Positions 12,101 to 20,779 of a stretch of DNA of 64,000 nucleotides are shown in pieces; position 1 is the first letter of the stretch, and every line of letters begins with the position of its first letter. The DNA is from Liolophura sinensis (taxonomy: Eukaryota > Mollusca > Polyplacophora > Chitonida > Chitonidae): NCBI RefSeq assembly GCF_032854445.1, contig NC_088295.1, positions 76,290,028 to 76,354,027 of the forward strand, written 5' to 3'. Both the position numbers and the translations under genes were made by a program. Under the pieces are notes generated by a model. The model saw only the letters and a list, made by a program, of their open reading frames with translations, did no database searches and was not told the origin of the DNA.

Positions 12101-15100
12101 TGTGTCCTACATGTGAGTACCCAATACAGGTGTGTGTTATCTGTGAGTACCCAGTAAAAGTATGTTTATGTGAGAGTCCCTGGAACAGGTGAGTACCCAG
12201 TACATTTGTGTGTTACCTGTAAATACCCACTACAGGTGTGTTCCCTCTGAGTTCCTTGTGTTAATTGTGAGTACCCAGTACAGGTGTGTGTTACTTGTGA
12301 GTACCAGTACAGGTGTATGTTACATGCGAGTTACCAGTACAGGTGCGTGTTACCTGTAAGTACCCAGTGCAGGTGTGTTTTAGCTGTGGGTACCCAGTAC
12401 TGATGTGTGTTATCTATGAGTACCCAGTACAGATGTGTGTTAGCTGTGAGTACCCAGTACAGGTGAGTGTTACATGTGAGTACCTAGTGGAGGTGTGTGT
12501 TACCTTTAAGTACCCAGTACAGGTGTGTGCTGCCTACGAGTAACCAGTATAGGTGTATGTTACTTGTGAGTACCTAATACAGGTGTGTGTTACTTGTGAC
12601 TACTTAGTACTGGTGTGTGTTACTTGTGAGTACCCAGTATGGGTGTGTTTTGCCTATGAGTAACCGATAGATTACCTAGTACAGATGTGTATTACTTGTG
12701 AGTACAGGTGTGTTAGCTGTGAGTATCGAGTACAGGTATGTGTTACCTGTGAGGTCCTAGTACAGGTGTGTGTTGCTTATGAGTACAGATGTGTTAGCTG
12801 TGAGTACCTAGCACAGGTGTGTGTTACCTATGAGTACATAGTACGGGTGTGTTTTGCTTATGGGTAACCAGTAGAGATGTATGTTACCTGTGAGTACCTA
12901 ATACAGGTGTGTGTTACTTGTGAGTACAGATGTGTTAGCTGTGAGTACCCAGTACATGTGTGTGTTACTTGTGAGTACAGATGTGTTAGCTGTGAGTACC
13001 TAGTACAGGTGTGTGTTATCTATAAGTACCCAGTGCAGGTGTGTGCTGCCTATGAGTAACCAGTAGACATGTATGTTTCCTGTGAGTACCTAGTTCAGGT
13101 GTGTGTTACTTAGTTATCCACACTAGATGTGTGTGTGTTGCCTGTGAGTACTCAGCACAGGTGTGTGTTACCTATGAATACCCAGTACAAGTGTGCGTTA
13201 CATGTAAGTACCCAATGTAGCTGTGTGTTTACCTGTGAGTACCCAGTACAGGTGTGTTTTACCTGTGAGTACTCAGTGCAGGTGTGTGTTAGGTGTGATT
13301 ACCTAGTACAATTGTTTGTTACATGTGAGTACCCAGTACAGGTGTGTGCTACCTGTGAAGTTTAAGTACAGACATGTTGTTAAGTTTTTGAACACAGCAA
13401 AAGTGTGTGTCACCTGTATTAAATTTGGTATAATTTATGTTATACCAAAAAATGAGAAATTTTGTTTCTAGATACAAGAAAAGTTAATTATTGACTTAGA
13501 TATCTGCTCTCTGATGACCTCTTTTTTATCTGTTTGCAATTCCACTTGATTGTTGCCTGTGACATTTCTTGACATTGTATTGTGAAACACACTTGGGCCC
13601 ATTATCTCAAACACCCTTGAAATCTCTGCAGGGGAAGGCACAGACAGCTTGTCAGATGAAACCTCCCTGGATCAGCCCATCCCATCTAGTGCAGGAACCT
13701 CTTGGGGTAACAGATTACCCCCCTCTTTAGCCCAGGTCTCCCCCAAGATCTCACCACAGAAGAGCCCTCAGAAGAGCCCCACTAAAAGCCCTGGGGGTCG
13801 CAGCACACCAGAGGATAGCCCGGCCAAGGTGAGTGCTGTAGAATCTTAGATGACCTGTTGTTCTTCAGCAGTTTATGTGTACAGAGAAGAGTTTAAGCGT
13901 CTTTGAAACACTTAAATGGATCTGTTGGTGAGAATCGCCAGAGGCCCATTATAGAGGATGAAAAAATGTGAAAAAATTTCCAGGAGTTGTTTCACCCAAG
14001 TACGACATGTTAGTGCCCTTAACGAAATAGACAGTATGTTATGGTCAAATATTAGCTTCCTTTCGTGATGTCTTTTTCATTGTTTTGTTGGGATTTATAT
14101 GTCGTGATTAGGCATTGAATAAATATTTTAAATATGTTTAAAGTTTTGCTTTCATTTATAATTCGCCCAGTTTTGTGTCACTAAGGTTATTGAATGGACT
14201 TGCACTATTTTGAGGATCGTGACATACCAAATGTCACATTCCAGTTGGTACCTTGATTGCCTGCGATAACGTCAAAAAGATTTACAACATGTAAGGTAGC
14301 CTACTTTCAAGTATTTAACAGCTCCTTATAATATTTAGGCCTACCTTACGGCAGTTGAATGCTTTGTTAGTCACCAAATTGGTGAAAATAAATAATGTGG
14401 AAGTAACCAGACGGCGAGTATTCTATTTGACCTTGACCCCAGTGCTTCTGATAAGGAACGTGCAGTCGTAAATGTACTTAATAATTAGATGATGCGCTTC
14501 TAAAATTAAAACAGAGCATACTGAATACACATGGCGATTTATGTGTACACCTAAATTCCTGAAAGCTATGGCATTCACGCGAGATTTAAAGCAAAAAGTC
14601 CTGTCAAAATCGAAAGTAGATTTTCAAAGTAGTTTTCGTGCACGATGCTCTCCACAATATGTTAGTTTTCGGAAACTGAACGTTACAGCAAAGGGTCATG
14701 TACCACTACCAACAGTCATGGAGAATGACCACTCTTTCATGTCAAAAACAAAGTGGCCCTCCAATGTTAAAGCATTGGGGAAAAGGTCACTTTTTGCCAC
14801 TTTGCTAGTTCTACAAAATAGTAGCACGAAATACTCAGACTATCAGGAAAGCTGAAGATTATACAAATCCAACAGACACAAGATGGCTGACAGCGATTCA
14901 AAAATGGTCATTTTCCTATGCAATAAGGTTGGAAAGACTGTTTTCTTCACCCACGCCGGTTGTTACTTAGGAGATCAGGTAATCTCTAGCTTCTGATCCA
15001 TCTTACAGAATCGGTGATTTCTGAGACAAGACGCTAATGCAATGCAATACAGCGATCACGAGAACAGCTATTGTTCAGAAACACTTTAAATTTATACTGT

Positions 15101-17324
15101 ATACTGCCAATAAATAAAGCACAGATAATACATTTTTGTCTTAATGTAGGCCTACATTTGGATGTTTTGATCCCAAATCGGCAGTTGTTCATGTATACAG
15201 AAATTTTTCAACACGTAAAAAAAATTACCTTTCGCATTAGGCCAAAGAATGAAATAATTCTGTAAGCCCGGCAGTAGGGGTTACAGGCTGCCAGCCTGCT
15301 ATCAAAACAAAATGAAAAGGTAAAGTTGTCAGTGAGTGAGTTATTGGAGTAAACCCAGTAGACTGACAGGCTGAGGTGTAATAAATAAATATAAAACTAT
15401 GAGCGTCATTCAAATTCATTCCTCGTAAGGAAGAGCTGAAAATAATTAATTTATTTTAGAATGTTATAACAAGTTGTAATTCTGGGCAATGACCATGTAC
15501 ATACATGTACTTGTAGTTCTATATGTAACTACAAGATTCTGTGCTGGTAGGTCTGCGTAGGCCTATAGATGTAGGCACATGTATGTCTTTCGATTTTCTC
15601 AACCCTGTTGACTCAATCAGCTTCACACTTTCCAGGTGTATTGCTGGAGATCTAAAATAGTGAAGTGTTGAGTACTTGTAAAAAATGTGTACTGCAGTTG
15701 GCTTACCATGTACCCCCTCATGTGGAAAAGTATGGAGTGCAGCACTACCTCTGAAAATTATCTGTAGCACTGCTTGACCCCTTGGGTTACTGCCCAAAAG
15801 ATGATCTTCCTAATTGCATGAGTGCCAACAAACTTATTGTACAAAGTTTTTCATGGTCCATTGAAGAAGTTATCTGTTAAATTGTGGAATGAGCTCTTAG
15901 TTACATTTGCTATATGTGATGAACATTTGGATGTAATCTTGAAAAGGTCAAAAAAAAGCTTGACAGATTGTACATGTATATTTATGTGTCCTTGCCATAT
16001 TTGTTTCTGAAGATACAACTATACAATGTAAGGACCAAAACAATGGTACAAATAAAGAAGATTTTCATGCTCACACTAACTGAACATATAAAAATGGGAA
16101 TGACTTAGTTGCTAAACAAATTTCGGAAAAATGTCTGCAATCTTACAGTATATCATAATATGACATTCTGGTGCAATGGTTACTGTTTAAAGTCATGTCA
16201 TAATGAGGTGGGGCCAGGCCCTCCATTATAGGCAGAATAACTGACAGGCCCTTTGTGGGTGGAGAAGTCCAATGAGTTGTATTAGAAGACAGTTGGTCAT
16301 TAGTTACCAGAAAACTAAAAGTAGAGGAAGAGTAATAGACCCATTTTACAGACCTTGGGTTCTAGGTATCTTCGTATTATCAATCAAGTTTTAGCTCGCT
16401 TTACGAAGTAAGGAGAGTAATTGTGAGAGGGGGTCAGATGCTTTCGGTGGCGGTGTTGGTGTCTGTGTCCAGTTTGGTTAAAGTTTTTTAAGTTTTAAAG
16501 ATGATAGCCAATAATTGGTAGCAATTTGCATATCAAATATTTTGCTCAGCTATTCACAGTGGTGCATATTACATGGATTGCTAAATACAGTTCGCGATTG
16601 GTCTATCAAAGAACTTTGTGGTAAAGTTATGCACTAACTCCTCACAGTGTCTTTTACCACCACAATGATAGACAACTTCATAACTTATGAAGTCGCTGCT
16701 CTCCAATCCTTACACATATGGTAAACAGTTGTGACAGTATAATAATTTTGGTCTTCTTGTTGATTTAATGGAAAGATCTTAGCACTATATAATTAGAGGA
16801 TAATATCTGTGTATAACAGCATCGTTCATTCTACTTTGTTTGGTTTAGTGGTCAACATTTCGATGCCTCACATGAACATTACACCAAATAATCAGGCGAG
16901 TTAGTGGTATTCTCTGAATGCCTTCCAGTTATTGACATGTACTTTTCCTTGTCTTGAGCAGATTCTTGCGCTGGAACTTGTTCCATCAACCTCAGAGTCC
17001 GGAACATAATCGTCAGGAATACATGTCAAAGATTTTGAGTATTTGGCCATCAGGCATCCTGAGACATGCATCAGTCTGATATATCATTAATGGTCTACAA
17101 AATACAAGATTATAGATTGCCATTTGTTTCTGCCACATTGTTTTATGAAGTCCCATTACTGTTCCTTCAGTAATCTTCCACAGTCTTTTTCATTATATTT
17201 AATTTTTCTTTCTGATTTACAGGATACTGAACTTCTGAGAAGAAAAGCTTTGGAAAAACGCCTATTGGAAGAAGAAGCAAAGAAAGAGAGTAAAGCCAAA
17301 AAAAAGAAGAAAATTGCTTTTTAA
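5909..17324 (+). CDS. NHEJ1: XLF/Cernunnos non-homologous end-joining factor, seven coding exons
   Basis: XLF is a nuclear homodimer that bridges DNA ends with XRCC4-ligase IV and Ku during non-homologous end joining. Joining 5909-6106, 7845-8066, 8796-8934, 9884-9945, 11392-11506, 13632-13828 and 17223-17324 gives 1035 nt, or 344 residues plus TAA (human XLF is 299). Alignment to human XLF from memory: YEVMLTDLTVVWLEQ (41-55) matches YALLVSDLQQVWHEQ, KLAGMPFLWHF (121-131) matches ELSGLPFYWNF, DKEIADYKSQG (171-181) matches the end of the coiled coil, and IPFDETAF (192-199) matches EPFEENSF. Predicted layout: head about 1-140, coiled coil 141-186, reversing helices 187-240, disordered Ser/Pro-rich tail 246-311, basic C-terminus 335-344. 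An in-frame TAA at 5894-5896 precedes the ATG, which supports this start unless an upstream exon is spliced in. Intron phases are 0, 0, 1, 0, 1, 0. The family call is very secure; exact edges of exons 1 and 5 are slightly less so. Confidence 0.92.
6121..6568. repeat. Long inverted repeat (about 114-bp arms) in NHEJ1 intron 1
   Basis: The left arm (6121-6234) and right arm (6455-6568) are reverse complements with scattered mismatches. For example, 'taatttcgtactca' on the left pairs with 'tgagtacgaaatta' on the right, and 'ccttttct' pairs with 'agaaaagg'. The spacer is about 220 bp. Long arms around a short unrelated middle resemble a foldback or MITE-type element, but I found no target-site duplication. 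The left arm starts 14 bases after the proposed GC donor dinucleotide of intron 1, so the pre-mRNA could form a long hairpin there. Confidence 0.75.
7845..8066 (+). CDS. NHEJ1: NHEJ1 coding exon 2 (residues 67-140)
   Basis: Acceptor TTTTCAG ends at 7844; donor GTATGT starts at 8067; both ends are phase 0. It encodes the second half of the head domain, including LAGMPFLWHF (122-131), which corresponds to the human LSGLPFYWNF segment. Met125 sits at the position of human Leu115, a residue known to be critical for binding XRCC4. Confidence 0.92.
8796..8934 (+). CDS. NHEJ1: NHEJ1 coding exon 3 (residues 141-186, coiled coil)
   Basis: Acceptor GATTGCAG ends at 8795; donor GTAAGT starts at 8935; start phase 0, end phase 1. 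It begins VSEHLTFPLLAM, matching human VSQHLIRPLMGM, and continues into the heptad-like helix that forms the dimer coiled coil, ending DKEIADYKSQGVKTSR. Confidence 0.93.
9884..9945 (+). CDS. NHEJ1: NHEJ1 coding exon 4 (residues 187-207)
   Basis: A 62-base exon with acceptor TTTATAG ending at 9883 and donor GTAAGT at 9946; start phase 1, end phase 0. It encodes KHYETIPFDETAFRHNMV, matching the human region around EPFEENSFLEQFM, where the chain turns back along the coiled coil. Confidence 0.9.
10208..10555 (+). mobile_element. SINE-C copy in NHEJ1 intron 4
   Basis: Starts within the tRNA-like head (GGGATCAAACCCGGG contains a B-box-like core) and keeps the SINE-C body and the tail 'aaaaattgttaagaacgat'. 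It is flanked by a 14-bp direct repeat with one mismatch (10194-10207 and 10556-10569). Confidence 0.82.
10865..11075 (+). mobile_element. SINE-A copy in NHEJ1 intron 4, diverged
   Basis: Core and AAAT tail of SINE-A with many substitutions, for example 'gtgaaatattcttgaggact' before the tail. It ends about 300 bases before exon 5. Confidence 0.75.
11392..11506 (+). CDS. NHEJ1: NHEJ1 coding exon 5 (residues 208-245)
   Basis: Acceptor TTGTCACAG ends at 11391; donor GTGAGT starts at 11507; end phase 1. GQDLYHDIMTK (225-235) aligns with human LQDLYMAVTTQ. An alternative AG at 11370 is also in phase and would add seven residues; the chosen site gives closer spacing to human XLF and has a better pyrimidine tract. 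The last 53 bases of this exon recur twice inside intron 5. Confidence 0.82.
11772..11824 (+). repeat. Exon 5 fragment copy A, donor intact
   Basis: These 53 bases match 11454-11506 (the 3' part of NHEJ1 exon 5) with three mismatches and would read YHDIMTKHAWLNKSQST. They are followed at 11825 by GTGAGT, so a complete exon-end/donor junction has been copied into the minisatellite. The 5' edge joins at a shared GTAC. Confidence 0.9.
11949..12001 (+). repeat. Exon 5 fragment copy B, donor mutated GT to AT
   Basis: Same 53 bases as copy A, offset by 177 bp together with near-identical flanking repeat sequence, so B and A look like a tandem duplication of a 177-bp block. The base after the CAG is A (CAG|ATGAGT), which destroys the donor. 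Confidence 0.9.
13632..13828 (+). CDS. NHEJ1: NHEJ1 coding exon 6 (residues 246-311, Ser/Pro-rich tail)
   Basis: Acceptor TCTCTGCAG ends at 13631; donor GTGAGT starts at 13829. The start phase of 1 restores frame after exon 5. It encodes a low-complexity, probably disordered tail with seven Ser/Thr-Pro sites, including SPQKSPQKSPTKSP (286-299). The XLF tail is poorly conserved in sequence between phyla, so the assignment rests on frame, splice sites and position. Confidence 0.85.
14705..14990 (-). repeat. Dispersed repeat E, copy 2, in NHEJ1 intron 6
   Basis: Reverse complement of the repeat at 930-1225, with matching blocks in the same order. An open frame crossing it on the + strand (14541-14855) is not coding. 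Confidence 0.8.
15000..17120. other. Rest of NHEJ1 intron 6, nothing recognised
   Basis: AT-rich intronic sequence; no further exon with frame-consistent splice sites was seen, and exon 6 joins exon 7 in frame without one. Confidence 0.5.
17223..17324 (+). CDS. NHEJ1: NHEJ1 coding exon 7 (residues 312-344 and stop)
   Basis: Acceptor TGATTTACAG ends at 17222, after a T-rich tract. It encodes a charged helix-like stretch (ELLRRKALEKRLLEEEAKK) and ends KAKKKKKIAF then TAA. The lysine run followed by hydrophobic residues and a near-terminal Phe matches the style of the XLF Ku-binding motif at the human C-terminus (KRKKPRGLFS). Confidence 0.9.
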   Translation, partial: DTELLRRKALEKRLLEEEAKKESKAKKKKKIAF

Positions 17325-17472
17325 ATGGTAGTTATTATTTGAAATTTCAATTAATTTTATTCAGGGAATAATTTTTACACTTATTTTATGTCATCTTAAA
17401 ATATAAACATAAGTATTTTATGTACGTAAACCCTTTTTAAATTAGATCTATTATTTGTACACGCTACAGCTT

Positions 17473-17478
17473 AATAAA
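17473..17478 (+). promoter_or_regulatory. NHEJ1 polyadenylation signal
   Basis: AATAAA lies about 150 bases after the NHEJ1 stop codon, in AT-rich 3' UTR-like sequence, with T-rich sequence following. It is the first canonical hexamer seen after the stop codon. Confidence 0.65.
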
Positions 17479-17748
17479 CAATTTTAAACTTTCTATAAAG
17501 ATGTTGTAATGTTGACTTTTCAGTGTTGCTTTTTGGAAATAGATGTTGTGTAATGATGGTTGACCCAATTGCTGGCACATGAAGCCTTTCATTTGCTAAA
17601 CCAACATTTCCTACACTTTTGTTTTTCTTCAAGTCTGATGTATTTAGAGAGTGCAGTGTTAAAATCACAATTTCTACACTGGTTTTAGCCATATGATTAC
17701 CATTACACACAGGTAGCTTTTTGAACTATTCTTGGGTACAAGAAAAAT

Positions 17749-17878
17749 TTATTTATTTATGTATTTATTTATTTATTTATTTATTTCATTGGTGTTTTAC
17801 GCCGTACTCAAGAATATTTCACTTTTACGACGGCGACTAGTATTATAGTTGGAGGAAACCGGGCAGGGCCCGGGGAAA
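17749..17878 (-). mobile_element. SINE-A insertion, strongly 5' truncated, with 12-bp duplication
   Basis: Only the tail and the 3' part of the core are present. TACAAGAAAAAT occurs at 17737-17748 and 17879-17890. A 5' truncation with a flanking duplication is the signature of target-primed reverse transcription. Confidence 0.9.
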
Positions 17879-18059
17879 TACAAGAAAAATAGTAGCAGCA
17901 ATATAATATCAAATCCGGATGCAGCCATTGTGTATTTTTTTTTTTGTAACGCTGTGCCTGCTTTGGTCAACCCATAAAAGTTAGCATTAAGCGAAATATT
18001 ACAGACTAAACACCATGAAATAAATAAATAAAGGAAGATGAAACGTTTTTAATTTTCAA

Positions 18060-18235
18060 TGTGCATCATGCTGGCTTCCTCTCCGGCCGTACGTGGGAAG
18101 GTCTTCCAGCAACCTGCGGATGTTTGTGGGTTTCCCCTGGGCTCTTCCCGGTTTCCTCCCACCACAATGCTGATCGCCGTGGTATAAGTGAAATGTCCTG
18201 GAGTAGGGCGTAAAACACAAATGAAGTAAATTAAG
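18060..18235 (+). mobile_element. SINE-A fragment
   Basis: Core from 'catgctggcttcctctccgg' to 'gcgtaaaacac' with a degraded tail; head absent. Open frames on the opposite strand here are fortuitous. Confidence 0.82.
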
Positions 18236-18670
18236 CAGTTCAGGGTATGTCCCAAACAAATAAAAGTACACAACAGCTTCTCAGCTTTCTTCTTGAGAAG
18301 GGGTAAAACCGCTTTTAAGGTTTCCAAATGCCCCAGCTGTGAGTCTTGGATTTAGAGCTTCATAACTCTCAAAACAGTAGGTAAGTTTGGAACGGGGAAA
18401 ATCATCATTGACGATGTTGACAAAATATGCATAAAATAGAAGGGTAATTATGATAAAGCATGCTTCAAAACCATTTTTTTTTTGCATAATTTTCTTCATT
18501 TCATAATCTTGTTTTTTTTCAGTTGTTTTTCATTTATTTTTTAAGTACGTTAAGAGGATATTGCCCTTTCGGAATGAATGTAGTTCTCTAAGTTTCCGAT
18601 CGATACAGGAGGGGAAGGTAAACTATTTCTATGAATGTGAAAGTCTGGATAATGAATACCTTCATTTTTT

Positions 18671-20775
18671 GGGTGAAGAAGTGAGGTCCGTATGTACGTA
18701 AATGCCAACACGTTTGATGTTATAGTGTGGTGAATGTGAGGCAAACTTGATGGACAATACAGGTGAAGAAGTGAGGTCCGTATGTACGTAAATGCCAACA
18801 CGTTTGATGTTATAGTGTGGTGAATGTGAGGCAAACTTGATGGACAATACAGGTGAAGAAGTGAGGTCCGTATGTACGTAAATGCCAACACGTTTGATGT
18901 TATAGTGTGGTGAATGTGAGGCAAACTTGATGGACAATACAGGTGAAGAAGTGAGGTCCGTATGTACGTAAATGCCAACACGTTTGATGTTATAGTGTGG
19001 TGAATGTGAGGCAAACTTGATGGACAATACAGGTGAAGAAGTGAGGTTCGTATGTACGTAAATGCCAACACGTTTGATGTTATAGTGTGGTGAATGTGAG
19101 GCAAACTTGATGGACAATACAGGTGAAGAAGTGAGGTCCGTATGTACGTAAATGCCAACACGTTTGATGTTATAGTGTGGTGAATGTGAGGCAAATTTGA
19201 TGGACAATACAGGTGAAGAAGTGAGGTCCGTATGTACGTAAATGCCAACACGTTTGATGTTATAGTGTGGTGAATGTGAGGCAAACTTGATGGACAATAC
19301 AGGTGAAGAAGTGAGGTCCGTATGTACGTAAATGCCAACACGTTTGATGTTATAGTGTGGTGAATGTGAGGCAAATTTGATGGACAATACAGGTGAAGAA
19401 GTGAGGTCCGTTTGTACGTAAATGCCAACACGTTTGATGTTATAGTGTGGTGAATGTGAGGCAAATTTGATGGACAATACAGGTGAAGAAGTGAGGTCCG
19501 TTTGTACGTAAATGCCAACACGTTTGATGTTATAGTGTGGTGAATGTGAGGCAAACTTGATGGACAATACAGGTGAAGAAATGAGATCTGTATGTATGTA
19601 CATGCCAACACGTTTGATGTTATAATGTGGTGAATGTGAGGCAAACTTGATGGACAATACAGGTGAAGAAATGAGATCCGTATGTACGTAAATGCCAACA
19701 CGTTTGATGTAATAATGTGGTGAATGTGAGGCAAACTTGATGGACAATACAGGTGAGGAAGTGAGGTCCGTATGTACGTAAATGCCAACACGTTTGATGT
19801 TATAGTGTGGTGAATGTGAGGCAAACTTGATGGACAATACAGGTGAAGAAATGAGATCTGTATGTATGTACATGCCAACACGTTTGATGTTATAATGTGG
19901 TGAATGTGAGGCAAACTTAATGGACAATACAGGTGAAGAAATGAGATCCGTATGTACGTAAATGCCAACACGTTTGATGTTATAGTGTGGTGAATGTGAG
20001 ACAAATTTGATGGACAATACAGGTGAAGAAGTGAGGTCCGTATGTACGTACATGCAAACACGTTTGATGTAATAATGTGGTGAATGTGAGGCAAACTTCA
20101 TGGACAATACAGGTGAAGAAGTGAGGTCCGTATGTATGTACATACCAACACGTTTGATGTTATAATGTGGTGAATGTGAGGCAAATTTGATGGACAATAC
20201 AGGTGAAGAAGTGAGGTCCGTATGTATGTACATGCAAACACGTTTGATGTAATAATGTGGTGAATGTGAGGCAAACTTGATGGACAATACAGGTGAAGAA
20301 GTGAGGTCCGTATGTACGTAAATGCCAACACGTTTGATGTAATAATGTGGTGAATGTGAGGCAAACTTGATGGACAATACAGGTGAAGAAATGAGATCTG
20401 TATGTATGTACATGCCAACACGTTTGATGTTATAGTGTGGTGAATGTGAGGCAAACTTGATGGACAATACAGGTGAAGAAGTGAGGTCCGTATGTACGTA
20501 AATGCCAACACGTTTGGTGTTGTTATAGTGTGGTGTCCAGTTTTAGGCAGACTTGATGAACAATACAGATGAATAATGAGGTTTGTATGTACGTAAATGC
20601 CAACAGGTTTAATATTACAATGTGGTGTCAAATTTGAGACAGACCTGGTGGATAATACAGGTGAGGAAGTGAGGGTCGTTTGTTCGTAAATACCAACACG
20701 ATTGATGTTATAGTCTGGTCTCCAATTTGCGGAGGACTTTATGGACATTGAAGAAGTGAGGTACATGTGTAAGTA
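18671..20775. repeat. 90-bp minisatellite, about 24 units
   Basis: Units start at 18671 and recur every 90 bases to 20471, followed by about three degenerate units with indels to 20775. A unit begins 'ggtgaagaagtgaggtccg' and includes 'aatgccaacacgtttgatgt'. The left ten units are almost identical; the right half is variable. Minus-strand frames stay open for 514 and 601 codons because 90 is divisible by three and the unit lacks stops in two frames. With no splice context, homology or single preferred frame, I do not call it coding. Confidence 0.96.
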
Positions 20776-20779
20776 AATG

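Larger units (their letters stand above)
11507..13375 (+). repeat. 30-bp minisatellite filling most of NHEJ1 intron 5
   Basis: About 55-60 imperfect copies of a 30-base unit, roughly 'gtgagtacccagtacaggtg' followed by 'tgtgttacct'. The array starts at the exon 5 donor itself. Each unit carries AGTACAG|GTG, which equals the last seven bases of exon 5 plus the start of the intron, and most units also carry GTGAGT, identical to the real donor. Units diverge and drop bases towards 13375. Because 30 is a multiple of three, long stretches stay open in the exon 5 frame (to a TGA at 12190-12192). Confidence 0.93.

Noticed and set aside
11320-12192. A 290-codon + strand open frame as an independent gene
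   Set aside because: It is NHEJ1 exon 5 plus preceding intron 4 and following minisatellite; frame openness follows from the 30-bp unit.
11507-13375. CRISPR-like array
   Set aside because: There are no unique spacers between repeats; units are contiguous and the context is eukaryotic.
14541-14855. 104-codon open frame
   Set aside because: It overlaps dispersed repeat E, whose other copy does not keep this frame.
18550-20766. Minus-strand open frames of 514, 601 and 222 codons as repeat proteins
   Set aside because: They lie in the 90-bp array, two frames are open at once, and variation between units changes residues in both. No signal peptide, homology or splice structure.
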